This document shows, one piece after another, positions 1 to 12,194 of a DNA stretch of 64,000 bases. The stretch is from Limanda limanda. Taxonomy: Eukaryota > Chordata > Actinopteri > Pleuronectiformes > Pleuronectidae. Position numbers and translations under genes: made by a program. The first letter of the stretch is position 1; every line of letters starts with the position of its first letter. Below the pieces are notes generated by a model, which was not told the DNA's origin, did no database searches, and was given only the letters and a program-made list of their open reading frames with translations. The stretch spans positions 6,417,906 to 6,481,905 of the forward strand of contig NC_083649.1 in assembly GCF_963576545.1 (NCBI RefSeq), in the 5' to 3' direction.

Positions 1-1786
1 TGACAGGACTCGGTTACTAACCGGAGAGGACAGCTGTGCTCCCTGAGGACGTGTCCAGGGTTGTCCTGTGGATTTCTGTCTTCTCTTTCACCTCTTGGAC
101 AAACTGTGTTTCTCCAGGACCAACTTCCAACTGTGAGTTAATTCATTTCTCTGTAAAGTCCCCAACATATGTCTTCTTTAATTTGTAATGAGGGAAAGAA
201 ACTCAACAGAAATGATATTATCTTTTATCCATCCGCCTTTAGAAGACACCTTAACCTTCTGTTCTGTTTGAGCTGGATACAAATCAAGGAAACCTCCTGC
301 ACAGTCCAGCTGATTGGTTTGTACTGTAAAATGTCAAATAGCAAACATCATGTATTGATCGCACATTGGAGAATCGAGATCTGCTAAAAGGGCCTTGTTA
401 TCTCTTTCTCTGTATTTTTCTGTGCTTGGCATCTTTGTGTCTGCAACAGTCCGATCTAAAACTCCTCAGGTCAAGAAATGAATCCATAGAGGGGAAGTAG
501 TCCAGAGTCAGGTATTGAAAAGCTGTCAACACACAGTCAGAAGGTTGCAGGCCTCTGACTGCTCAGTTCACTTCAGAGCTCAGTAAATTATCCTTCCAGA
601 CGGAGGAGGATAGAAAGGCGGGGATCATTTAGTCAGACGGTGAATCAGGTCAATAGAGTTTACAGATTATTATCTTAATCACAGTTTCCATCCTCTGTGG
701 TGCAACATAACAAGCTGCCCACATGGGAAATAGAATGATCATCTCTTTCCTTTTCTCCCCTTTATCTCTATCTTAAAATTATTCAAGTTGTAACCTGCTT
801 GAGAAACAGTGTCACATGTTTAAATCCCAGCTAATTTATTCAATAAAGTACAGTCCCTCTGGTTTGCCAAAAGGTTTTCACACCTCCTTCTGAGACGTAT
901 GACTGAGACATCAAAACAGAAAGACCTCTCCCTTGTCTTCCGTGACGATCTGACGATTTCTCTTGTCTTTTGCGAAACAAACTGAAAACGTGGCCCCTTG
1001 ACCTCTAAATGTCAAACACAGTCTTTCCTCCTCTGTACAGAAAGGTTCCTCGATTGCTCAATGCTGAGATTTCGAGAGGCAGCTTGATTTCCATCAGAAA
1101 GGAAATTGCTCAACTTGTGTGAAACTCGCTGAAAACTGAACATGACAAAGTTTCCTTCTAGTTGAAACGAATGAATTTAGTACATTTTATTGACTTTTTC
1201 CAGTTTGCTTAGAAAAATAATTCATGAACAGTTTAAAAACAATAAGTAACATAAAAATAACATTCACACAAGCATCCTGGGCCAGTAGGTGGCGATAAAG
1301 GCTACATCAGTGATCCACCAAATACCAGAGAAGAACACCGTGGTCCAAGCGACGTTGGGTGAAGCAGACTCCTGAATGTAGCTGACCATTTGTAATAAGA
1401 CGTAGCCGTGCTAACCGACTGTAGAAACCAGAGTAAAGCTGTATTTGTTGTTGTTTCTGTCACATACTCGTTACACAAAGCAACAGAGGGCACGCACTTT
1501 GTGAGGTGTTAGTTTTGCAAAATGTCTGCAGCAACGTGAAGATGGCTTCAGTCTATTCAACAGATCGACAGTTCAGCATGACTCGTCAACTTGCTGGACC
1601 TGATTCTGATTATCGAAGCCGTCAATTGCTTCTCAAAGGAAAGTTGAAAGGAGGAAGAAGAGATGTTCAGGGTGAGAAGTGGGAAACTTTTCTCCTTACT
1701 CCAATGTCAGTGAACCAGCAAACAGATCGTGAAGCTGCTGTTTGAAGATAAAGAAGTTGCATAGTGTTGCTTTAATATTACAGCTG
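1..1786. other. 3' flank of the TRAT1-like gene, no gene recognised
   Basis: I see no supported coding exon here. On the minus strand, downstream of the TRAT1-like stop codon, an AATAAA hexamer lies at 1186-1191 and could end that transcript. Positions 1262-1500 contain a phrase (cagtaggtggcgataa) that resembles the edge of dispersed teleost repeats, so part of this stretch may be an old transposon fragment. The start of the window has a GTGAGT donor-like site near 153, but no matching open exon that I can defend. Confidence 0.4.
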
Positions 1787-4533
1787 CTATATGATACATT
1801 GTCGGTCACTTTCTTGCCAGATGCTGCTGGTGAAATCCTCTGAATCTCTCTGAGCAGCATGTGCACACACAGACCCGTTCCGAACACCCAGCTCTCTATC
1901 TGGTCTTTCTTCACTCTCTTCCTCTCCTCTCCAGTCCGTCGTTCCCCCATATTCCTCGAGTGTATTTCCCCCCCACCCCATATCCTCCCTTGCCCAGTTC
2001 ATACTACTTTCTTTGGCCATCTCCTCCGTCTCTTGGGCGATCTGTTGGCTGTTCAGGTAGATGCTGGCGTGTGAGACCATGGTGCTGTTGTCTCTGGGAG
2101 GAAGGTGAGCATCCATGTCTCCGTCCAACTCCAAGAAACTATTCATGGGGGGTGGGAGGTGAACCGGCAGCTGATCCTGACGGCTGCTTCGGGTCTGCTC
2201 TAGCTGTTGTTGATACTTCCTCTTGCGTTGCTTTGCGATCTTCAAATCCAATGAGGCGTAATTCAGGTCATTCTGAAAAGTTTGGTTTTCAGACACAGAG
2301 ACAAAGAGGGATGGTTTAAAATACTATATTTGTATTTGCTGCAGCACCGTGCACCAGTTTAAATGAAATGGTCTGTGTCGTGGGAGCTTGTGGTCTCTTG
2401 ATGTCTTATCTATTATTGGAACACCATATGCATTTCTGAGCTCACTTGTTCAGTTTTTTGACCACAATGTGCCAATTGTGTTTGCTGCTTTCCGTTTAGA
2501 AAGCAAATCGGTCAGCATGTGCATTGTGCAGCAGTTATTTTTAGCATAATATTAAAACCCACAACGAATATTCTAAAATGGAAACATTTGCATTGTAAAC
2601 AACTCCCAAATCTTTTTAAAAATGTGTTGGCCTTAAAGTGCATAATATGTCATCCTCTGTATTGGAAATGCAAAGCTTTAACAATCAGGTTAATAATATA
2701 ATTTATCAGGTTGAGTTGGCAAAAAGTAACGCAGAGCTAAGCACAGAGCATTGAGGCATAAGAGAGGATATTTCCATTCTGCCATAAGAGTATAGTCTCT
2801 ACACAAGCTATCAAATGTAAGATACAACATATACTAACCCAGTGTGTGGCAACATTACGTACAGTAATAATTGAAATTATTTAAAACTACGACCATGGAA
2901 ATTATAATAGAGCGATGCAATTACCTCCGTACGACCTCCTGTGGGTGGCATTGTCATCATCTCGGTGAAAACCTCTACAGACCAAGAACAGGTTACATTT
3001 ACAAACGGCACAGGAATAAAAAAAAAGATGTTTGCTGAATTCTTGACAACCCAACAATACAGCTTAATGTTTATTAATAACTGTGTCATTTATTTTCCTA
3101 ATGGGTAATCTACATGGTATTGAAGCCAGGCCTGTGCTCACCTGTTCTCACTGTGGTGATGTTTCCATAGATTGGATTTTCCTGTTGCATGTGGGGATTT
3201 TCCTGCTGATCAGGAAAGAAACGACCTTCGACCTGTGACGGCCTTTAACAAGTTGCGGAGAAACAATTTCACAGATTATTTCTCCAGGTAGATGGTATTT
3301 GTAGACGATAAAAAACATTTTACTCATTACGAATTAAAATGTGTTGGACTGAGGAATATGCGGCTGACGTGTTTAAGCCTGATAAAATATTGTTTCCATA
3401 AAAGTCATACCTTTCTCCTTCATAAATATGTGAGAAGCAGCAGTCATCTTTTTCTGTATGAAAAAATATAAAGCCATTAATATAAAGTCCTGTTGTCCTT
3501 GTGAAATAAACAGTGACTACTTTTGAAATGCAAAAAATATGCCACATAAGAATATATATATTTTAAATATAATCATACCTCTGCACAAAGAGGCTCTTTG
3601 TTTGAGGAAGAGAATGAGATTGAGACTCATCGAGATCAACAAGGCCAGAAATAAAAGCAACAGTCCGATAAGTTCAAGTTTACAATCTAAAAGAAAAACA
3701 CAAACAGACCATTAACATCTTCCAACATCTTTACACGCAACAAAAACCTCAGTGAATTTTAAAAGGAAACTTTTATCAGTCGATATCTGGAGTTTCCCTC
3801 CGTAAACAGAAAGGATGAAACATTTTGATGAACATTCACTCAATTGTTTTAACATCACTTAACAATTCTAAGAGATGGAAAATATAATGAAAAACTGTTT
3901 CACCATTTACATTTTTACGGCCATTATACAATTATTAATGTATAACACAATTATTTCTACCCATAACTGTTTCCAAAATAATTTAACATCTAGAAATCAG
4001 CATCATTCAGAGAGTCATCATTTCTTTAATGTGAGAAATATAAGAAGTTTGTTGTTAATTGGTCTGAACTAAGATCTTAACGATGTTGACACATTTCACA
4101 GGAAATTCATTCTTCATATTGGAAACTCGGCTTTGTTATAAGTAAATCCTTATTTATAAGTTAGTATAAGAGAAATTTAAATTGTTTAAAAAAGTGCTTT
4201 GGAAACCAAAATTGTTGAACGTACGTACTGTGACCCAAATGAAATAAGGTTACGTGCATATGCTACAACAACAATAGATAAAGAATAGACCATTAAATTC
4301 AAAAAAAGTTATTAAACTGTTATAGTTTCAAAGCCACAATTGTGATATGTTGCTTAGAAAAAAAATATTTTTGTAGCCCAAACAATGTTTTTGTGACAAA
4401 AATCAACTTTTTGTACAAAGGGATAAAGTAAATATTTACACAGATATGTTAATTATCAGAATGTCTAAAGTTTGAAAACCTAAAAGGCAATTTCAGAAGT
4501 TTAAAAAGTTGCTCCGATCTCACCTCGTTCCAT
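1787..4533 (-). CDS. trat1: TRAT1-like T-cell receptor-associated transmembrane adaptor
   Basis: Six coding exons on the minus strand: 4533-4524, 3686-3579, 3453-3411, 3242-3142, 2974-2925 and 2272-1787. They sum to 798 nt (265 aa plus TAG). All have GT donors and AG acceptors, and phases agree. The protein has a very short N-terminus (MERDCK), a hydrophobic TM helix at about residues 7-31, and a long cytoplasmic tail without an Ig domain. The tail has NPIYGN (Tyr79), matching the PIYGN of mammalian TRAT1, and LNYASLDL (Tyr109) followed by a basic run, matching CYASLDH plus lysines in TRAT1. A third tyrosine is in SIYLNSQ (Tyr176). TRAT1 is a disulfide-linked dimer that associates with TCR/CD3 and stabilises its surface level; Cys5 next to the TM could form the dimer bond. 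The acidic C-terminus makes it longer than the human protein (186 aa). Exon 4 uses the acceptor ending at 3243, because the nearby CAG at 3236 breaks the frame. A SIT/LAX-type adaptor is the main alternative. Confidence 0.78.
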
Positions 4534-5575
4534 ATTCCAGCCGTCTTGAACAAAGCAGGTTGTCTGATACGACTGCTCTCAGGCTCCAGGGCCGGGCTGT
4601 GTTAAGTCAGTGAGGTGTGCTGCACTGTAATCTATTTTTACCTTCCCATCGTTACCTCTCAGTGCTTTGAAAACTGGCTGTTCTTCAGTTACAAACAGGA
4701 AGCTGCGTAACCTCATTCTCAAGCACCCGGTCTGTTCGGAGGCAGAAAAACAATTTCAACTATCTAACATACCAACATCTGTAAGGAACTTTTAATATGA
4801 ACGTGAAGATTTGCACATTTAAAAATGTCTGCACTGAAAAGAAAACAGACTTGCTCCTGAAAAAGGTCAATTTTTCTTTGTGCACAAACTTCAGAGCTAT
4901 GTATATCAAGAGTTTATAACTTGCATACACCCAGTGCATTGTGGTTTCTTTTGCTATTGTGGTTGGAAAATCAGCAGAAGAAAAGTTGCAGTTGTTAAAA
5001 GTTTCTTTGTGCAGCTCAATTGCACTGTTGTGTGTAAACATGTTTTCCACTGTGAAGAAAAAGCCGAATTTAAGTTATAAAATATGGTAAATAACTTTAA
5101 ATTGTCTTCACACTGAAATTAAACAAAAAGCGCCAATTTCTTAAAAATATCAAAAGCTGCACGGTCAAGGTTTTCAGTGATGTTCTCTGGAACTGTCATG
5201 TGATGGTGTCTAGTGGGTGTTACATTTGGTATCCCAAGTGGTTTTGGGGTTTAAGCCCCCCTGGGGGAACCTTTGGTACCTGTGGTCAACACTCCTATAA
5301 AGGCTTAGGTCAATGTGTGACTCCAATTAGGAAATAATTCTTCATCCGTTGAAAGTTACTGCTTTAAACTGCAGAATCAGCAGATCTTCATTAAGTCAGG
5401 GAGACTAAATCAGCTGTGTAACTTGTGTACAGTTATATGTTTCAGCGTAAATGTGTCTATGCAGATACAATACATGTCTTATGCTGTATAAGACAGATTC
5501 GCACAATATGCTAACTACAGGAATGTCAAAAGAGAAACACACAAGCAGCTGAGGCGTAAAAAATCGAATCCAGAA
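4534..5575. other. Spacer between the TRAT1-like promoter side and the CD96 3' end
   Basis: About 1 kb between the first coding exon of the TRAT1-like gene and the CD96 polyadenylation signal. It must hold the TRAT1-like 5' UTR and promoter, since both genes run on the minus strand. I see no coding exon or clear repeat; 5160-5330 is the least AT-rich part and is unassigned. Confidence 0.35.
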
Positions 5576-5591
5576 TCAAATGAAACCAACT

Positions 5592-5597
5592 TTTATT
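5592..5597 (-). terminator. Candidate polyadenylation signal of the CD96-like gene
   Basis: AATAAA on the minus strand, about 390 nt downstream of the CD96-like stop codon at 5986-5984. This would give a 3' UTR of roughly 0.4 kb. It is the first canonical hexamer I find in a sensible position; transcript ends are not shown by sequence alone. Confidence 0.5.
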
Positions 5598-5983
5598 TTC
5601 ACATCTTAGAATCTACTGTACATACATGGTTTTAATACATTTAATACAACACAAAAAAGGCTTCAAGCAATTTTTTTTTCAAAAACCAAACATTCAAATA
5701 TCATTTATACACAAATATTATATGCATTTGAAACTCAACACATCTGACCACTTGAATGTTTCTCAGTGGAGCTCAAACCTTCCTGTTAAATCCCACGAGG
5801 CTGCACACTTTCAAGTCACAGTCCTTTTTAATATGCCACAGTTATGAATTATCATCAACTTATTATGTCACAAAATGTAAAAACAACAACAACCTGGATC
5901 CAACCCCTTTGATGGGAGTCACCCCAAAAATTTTACGAGTTCTTTATTTTAACTCTTAATATTACATCTTGTTATTGAACCCT

Positions 5984-6105
5984 TCAGATCGCTACCGAGT
6001 TGCACCTTGAGGTGGGGATGGCCTGTCTGTACATCTCATGGTGTGTGGCAGCCGAGTACTTCACTGGAGGAGGGGGGGGTTTGAACGGAGGCGGCAGAGA
6101 CATCC

Positions 6106-6188
<83 letters not shown>

Positions 6189-9100
6189 CACAGATTGATT
6201 AGTTGCATTTCTTAGAAAGGCAGCTCATAAATAAAGTAATTACCGTATACAAACATAAGTATACCCATGTACTCACACACACAGATACACACATACACGC
6301 CGGCTAATAATAAAATGAAGACATAAAAATAAAATAGAATGATGAATGATGATTGTTGTTCTTCAAATCCTATAAAAATTTGATCACAAAAAAAAAAGAA
6401 AGGCAGCTGTACCCAGGAATCAGTGTCACGAGTCGGGGGAGTCTATCAGAATATACAGCCAACATTTTCCAAGGTCTGAATACATGCGAGCCAGAGATTT
6501 ACCTTTGTTTAATAGTTCGTCTCCTGTACAGAAATCCGGCCACGCCGATCAGAACCAGCACTGGAAGGATTATTAACGCGATGAGATGAGTCCTCGCTCC
6601 GTCTAAAGAGGCAGATGTAGAGAGAGAGAGAGTTGAACACTGTCAATTTGTTCTGCAGCAGAAGCTCAGAGACGTGTTTTTCAGATATTGATCAGTTTGC
6701 TCCGATGTGTTGAACATACACAGATAACAAACTTTCGCCTTGAGGCAGAAAAGTGTTCCCCCCTCAGCTGGTCCCACACACACTAACTCGCAGGAGCTGA
6801 CTCTCTTTAAATGAGTTCTCTATCTCCAGAAGGCATCTAGCCAGAGGCTTGTGAGAGAAGTGGAATCCATAAAGCTGCAGAGGGCAAAGGCCACTGTGGC
6901 TTATACATATCTGTAGTTCTTAAGGAGTCTCGTTATGTTTGTGGTTTGTATTTGCTGCTTTTTAAACGCTTTCCCGTTCTCTCGTGGCAACTGAAGCTGC
7001 GTCTGGCTTCACCTTGATAACCACAAATAAAACTAATAACACTGGAGGTCCCAGAGCGAATTCTACGATCAATCTGAGAGCATCAGTTAAAAAACAGTTA
7101 AAGGCAAGAAAGGTACATTCAGGCTAAACACTAGAGTAATACATTGTGATAAAACGTTTTTTTGGGCTAGCACTCACAGAACTTATCCTGGAAATGTTGT
7201 ATTTCTTGAGGGAAAGTGGAAAGTATTTCTCCACATATATGCATATTATTTCATTTAATATTCCTCAATCCTTCACCCTGTAAATTTCTGCTAGCCCTTC
7301 AATTAAATTTAAATAGTTGTACTATGTTATGATATGATAAATGTTATTTTTGTATCTTGTATTGCACGTCTACTACGTAGATGTTGCCTACCAGGTCATA
7401 AGAATTTCACTGCTCTGATGACTCACAATTTATTTGGTGCATGTGACAATAAACTTTGATTTGATTTGATTTTTATTTGATTATTTGTGAAATATGAGGA
7501 AGTTATTACCTTTATTTCCTGTTCCATTGTTTCCAGTGTTCAGAGTCGGGGTTGCACCGGGGCGTTCATACTGTTCTGTAACTTTTCCAGAGGTGCTGGT
7601 CTCATCCTGTGGCCTGGTTGACAAAGAAACGTCCTCGTACTCGTACCCCCCCTCGCTGACCACTTCCTGTGTGGACGTGACCTCTGCACCACCAGGACTT
7701 GATGTAGCAGAGGGACCAGGGTCAGTTTGTGTGACAGGGGATGTTGTGACACTGAAATGTGTTGGACTTGTAAAAGAGGTGACGTTCTCCCCGGCTGTGG
7801 TCGCATCTGGAGTACCATCGCTCCCATTAGCCGTGGTCCAAGTTACATTGGAGTCAGTGGTTAACAGCCCGGTGGTCGGTGATGTGGTGGAGCTGTCGTC
7901 TGCAGGTTCCGAAAAACTCTCAGTTGTGTAGGACTGCAGCGAGACAGTTGTGGGATCTGAAGGAAGTAAAAGGCAAGTGGACATGAAACACCTGGAGAAC
8001 AGCACATTGCTTAACAAACAGTGACTTGCTAGCAGCGTTATTTAGTTACTTTAAAAGATAATGGCCTCTTTGGACATGTAGGTAAATACCTTTTATTGAC
8101 AAGAGTTGAATGAGAGATTTAATGTCAGTCTAATAGATGCAGTTTTTGCATGATTGGAAATAAAGTGCTGGCAGAGCTCTGGACTCCAGTAACCACCACC
8201 GTGTGATTTCACAGAATACACGTCGTCCATTATGTGCAGTGTTTTATACAGTGATTATTCACTCTGACTAAAAAGGGAGGATTCTCCAGGGGAGAAATGA
8301 GCTGGAACCATTTCTTTATCTGAAGCAGTCGTCCTTTTAACCCTTCTTTGAATATGTATTTCTCATAAATCTTTGGAGCTGAATATAAAGCAGTCACATC
8401 ATTAAAACATGTGTTAAATTGGCATTTATCAGCACTCAATGCGCATTATCAATAGATACAATAAGGGAGAAGTGCTCATACATTCAAGATCCTGGATTAT
8501 AAAGTCATGGACACAGATTCCTCAGATCCAAATTTGCATTTGCATGAATTGCAAATCCAGCAGTGCAATTGTGTATACACTCATGAGTAATGTCCATAAT
8601 TAATGTGTTGTAATGTGTTTTTTTCTACCATATCCCCATGCTTACACCAGAACTTCATTATTCTCAGCTGTCGTTTACATGCTAGAAAATCTGCAAATTG
8701 AGCTGATTTACGAGCATATTTCTAAAATTGTGAAAATGCTGTTCGTGTGTCTAGCAGCTTATCTCACAAACCTCAAGGCTGTACTTCTCCAAACTGTCCA
8801 ACAGATTGTGCTCTCACCCCACGTCATGACTCTGAGTCTGATAAGAAGCTCTGGCTTGTGGTTTGAAAGGAGACAGACAGAACAGGACGTGACTTCTGAC
8901 ATCCGTGTGTGGCTTGTTTTGTTTTTTTCCTTTAGTTTCATGTTGAAATTCTCATGAGACACAGGATGAGAAAGCAGACGACCGGGGGATTAATTTTCCT
9001 ACAGCCCACTCACACATTGCTCCGTGTCACCATGTGGGGGCAAACAATATGTAGCTTGGTTTTTTTTGTAATTTAAAATTACGAACACTGTTTTATCTTA

Positions 9101-11734
9101 GCATAATTCAGTATTCCCCCTCACACCATGGGGCAATTGATTTGCAGCAAGTAATTGAGTTTTAGTTTGTTTTGTAGTTCCCAATTTATTCACAATTTCT
9201 GCTGCTTTCTCATAACATGGCTGGAAGATGGAAAATCTCCCTCTCTTTCCTCTCGGCTAATTAAAAATTAGAATTGAGTGAGCTCCAGTATAATAACAAA
9301 AGTCAAGTGTGAGCTCTCTGGTCCGGTGCAGTTTATTAAGTAAGTCAGTCTCTCGGGCCCTCTGCAAGATGGTTAATCCAGCCCTGAGGACATGCTGAGA
9401 AAGTGAGTGCAACAAAATGAGAGAAATGGAGAAGCTCACCTGTCTCTGAATGTGTGGTTGCTGTTTGTACCGTGATGGTAAACTCTTTATGCACAGTTTC
9501 ATTTCCTGTGGAGACTGTCAGCGTGTAAACTCCTGCGTGAGCATCAGTCACGCACACGAGCTCCAGAGATTCATTCTGTGACACCAGCTCCTGGTTCTGT
9601 GGAAAAACACGATTACGGAGCTCATAAATCATAGTGAGAATTTTTTGGGAAGTGTAGGTTCTTGATGTCAGAGGTAATCAAATCATCTTGATGTTCATGG
9701 ATGTGTAATTGAATAAATAAACAAAATAATTGAAGTGAAATCTACTGGAATGGGGTAAATGGCCTGATTAACTTCATTTGTTGGCGTCCGTTACCTTGGT
9801 CCATCTGTACTGGGCATCGGGGGAAGCTCGGCAGAGAATTGTCACATTCTGTCCATTAGCCACTTCCAAGCTGCTGTTCGTGTCGCACGTTATTTCAACA
9901 ACATCTAACGGAGAGAATATAGGATTAAAATGAATCAAGCGGATGGAAAACATTTGCTGTAACACAATGGGTGGGATCTGCTAGAGACGACTCTGACCAC
10001 TATGCCCTTTACACACGATACACAAATACAAACACCTTCATTGTCCTCTGCTTGTATTTATGATCATAACATCCCTTCAGTTCAATTATAGCTGTAAATA
10101 AGGAAAGAGTGCATTGGCCTGCGTCAGTTTATGTGAGTCAGGAGAAAAATAAAACGGAAATTAGTTTTTGCAATTATAAAATGGGAAATGGTGACAATCT
10201 AGAGATTATACAAAAGCAATATCAGCATCGGAAGAAAATGACTTTTGATACTGCCAGAAATGTCTGGTTAGGCATTCTGCATATTCACATGCAGGATGTG
10301 TTTGTCTAAACAGGATCAAAATGTTAAAACACTTTATATAAGTTATCTTTTTTAATGTAAAGGTATCAGAACAGTGCTCGCCATTGGTTGAAACTAGATA
10401 ATCGAAATTGGAAAAGCTCTATTGGAAATCTTTTGGACAAATTTATAGGACATGGGACAAATTGAACATCTACAAGGGATTTTTTAAACAGGATCAAAAT
10501 GTTAAAACACTTTATATAAGTTATCTTTTTAAATGTACAGGTATCGGAGCAGTGCTCGCCATTGGCCGATACTAGATAATCGAAAAGGGAAAAGCTCTAT
10601 CGTAAATCTTTTGGACAAATGTATAGGACATGGGACAAATTGAACATCTACACGAGATTTTTTGACTGAAGCTACGGACAGCGCTCGGCTCAACGGCCGT
10701 CAAAACACCAAACGTGGGAATATCTCCTGGAAGAGTGGTTCTGCATTCCTCCAGTGGGGATCAGACACACGAGGGGATCAATGGAGAATTGAGGATGTTC
10801 TGGTGAAACCTTGCTCAGGTTTTTCTCCATGTAATTTGTCACCCATCTCCACATTTGCTCAGAAGTAAATAACTGCGGAGATTGGCAGAGCAGCAACGCT
10901 CTGATGCAATCTGGAGTAACATGAAAAATATGCACCTGACAATAAGATGGAAGGTATCTGTGCAAGCCTTATCCAAATATTGAATCCTACGAGGACTGCA
11001 GAGTTTGTTTGAGGTGTGTAGGTGTGACTTTGCATGTACTTGCCTTTCTTCTACTTACCTTTAATCTTTAGCTCCGTCTCCCTCCTGAAGGTGCCATATG
11101 GAAAAGTTGCAATATCACAAATATAGATGCCGCTGTCCCATGTATTCACCTCAGGAAGATGTAGATAGGACCCCATGAACTTGCTTGAATTCTCAAAATC
11201 TAAAGTGAGATTAGGCCAAAATAAAACATCTCCATGGCCTTGGCTATACAGAGCCAGCTTGGTGCTTTCATGGTTTTTCTTCCATTCGATGTTGACAATC
11301 TTGAGGCCAGGCAGCTTTTCCACAAAACACTGTAAGGTGATGTTCTGGCCCACCACAGCTTCTCTTGTGTCATAACGTGGACTCTCAACATTGTGCCGGA
11401 ACCCTGTTGAGCATATCAGTTCATAGTGTTGCAAGCAAAGCAAAGAGTGAGGAGACAAAAATCGCTTACTTTGAAGTTGAGAATACAGACTGCGATCCGC
11501 TGGGACGCAGGCAGATAAAATCACAGAATTATTCTGAGGCAGCTTATCACACCAGAAGCCATTACGCATTTTCAAACCCGTGGTGAGCATCCCATCTCTG
11601 CTGCTGTATTCTATGAGCGACAACACATGTGGTCCATGATTACCTTGTATAATCGAGGCATAGAAGAGAAGTGAGAAGGCCGCTCCCAGTGCAGCTCCAG
11701 CCACGTTTAAGATCCCCAAAGTCATTACGATCAA
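5984..11734 (-). CDS. cd96: CD96 (TACTILE)-like immune receptor, complete copy A
   Basis: Seven coding exons on the minus strand: 11734-11644, 11403-11059, 9904-9795, 9596-9440, 7956-7510, 6602-6503 and 6104-5984. They total 1371 nt (456 aa plus TGA) with consistent GT/AG sites and phases. Order: signal peptide (residues 1-30); V-set Ig domain (31-145; Cys56, Trp71, Cys126, ending CDIATFPYG as in nectin/PVR-family V domains); a second Ig domain split over exons 3 and 4; a Ser/Thr/Pro-rich stalk (about 235-383) with several N-glycosylation sites; TM about 388-408; RRR stop-transfer; tail with PPPFKPPPPPVKY, nearly identical to the proline-rich motif of mammalian CD96. CD96 sits on T and NK cells and in mammals binds PVR/CD155. 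Only two Ig domains are found, against three in the long human isoform. Translation could also start at the internal Met4. Assignment is firm because domain order, stalk and tail motif all agree. Confidence 0.9.
6110..6185. repeat. (GA)n/(CT)n microsatellite directly at the CD96 last-exon acceptor
   Basis: An uninterrupted run of AG dinucleotides, about 76 bp. On the minus strand it reads (CT)n and ends at the ctgtag acceptor of the last CD96-like exon (first exonic base 6104), so the microsatellite is the polypyrimidine tract of that intron. Confidence 0.97.
7365..7476 (+). mobile_element. 3' tail of a non-LTR retrotransposon (L2/Rex1-like)
   Basis: The text runs into 'gaatttcactgctc', then 'gtgacaataaactttgatt' followed by short TTGATT repeats. 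This is typical of 3' ends of L2- and Rex-type LINEs in fish. It lies in the CD96-like intron between the stalk and TM exons, in the opposite orientation to the gene. Only the extreme 3' end is recognisable, with no coding remnant. Confidence 0.6.
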
Positions 11735-12194
11735 TCAGGCTCAATCCATTGAGGGATTCAGCAAAAAGGCAGAACAGTAGACTGAGGTTGAAGTGAGGAG
11801 CAGAGACTGAGACTGTGAACAGGGTGACCCGTCTCCACAGGAAGCCGCCGAGACGCAGAGTTTCTGTTCTGCAGCTTTGTGGTGAAAAACCTCAGCTGCG
11901 AGTCAGGTAATCTGCAGAAGAGGAGCAGTAACTATGATTATGTTTTCTTTAGTTGGTGCTAAGTAACAAGATTCAAGGAAGAGACTTGTTTGATTTCAGG
12001 TTATTTTGCTGGTTACATCGAAATCCTCTTGATGCAGAGGGAGCACATCAATGTTCTTTCTAAAGCAACTTCTCTTTTATGAATTGATTCATTCCAGTCC
12101 TGCACAGGTTTAATAATATAAAATCACTTGAGATTAAATCATTTTTGTATACATTTTTAAACTTTATTCTGGAATTAAACCTTAGCCACAGCGC
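9261..12194 (-). repeat. Segmental duplication, copy A (CD96 exons 1-4 plus upstream flank)
   Basis: This 2.93-kb block is repeated in the same orientation at 21464-23895. It includes about 460 bp upstream of the CD96-like start codon, coding exons 1-4 and about 180 bp of the following intron. Homology begins at ttaaaaattagaattgag and ends at ccacagcgc. Relative to copy B it carries an extra tandem copy of a 178-bp unit (10311-10664), about 190 bp more near 10695-10885, and a full-length exon 4. Confidence 0.93.
10311..10664. repeat. Tandem duplication of a 178-bp unit within a CD96 intron
   Basis: Two head-to-tail units start with caggatcaaaatgttaaaac at 10311 and 10489 and run to 10664, with small differences between them. 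The second duplication copy has only one such unit (near 22385-22560), so this tandem duplication is specific to copy A or was collapsed in copy B. Confidence 0.9.

Noticed and set aside
1861..2319. 152-codon open frame on the plus strand
   Set aside because: It is antisense to the last TRAT1-like exon, which has splice sites and conserved motifs; this frame has neither.
7494..7931. 145-codon open frame on the plus strand
   Set aside because: Antisense shadow of the CD96 Ser/Thr-rich stalk exon, whose biased codons leave the opposite strand open.
11406..11645. Open frame running through CD96 intron 1, nearly identical in both copies
   Set aside because: A clear GT donor ends exon 1 and an acceptor opens exon 2 in the right phase; the identity reflects recent duplication or conversion, not coding.
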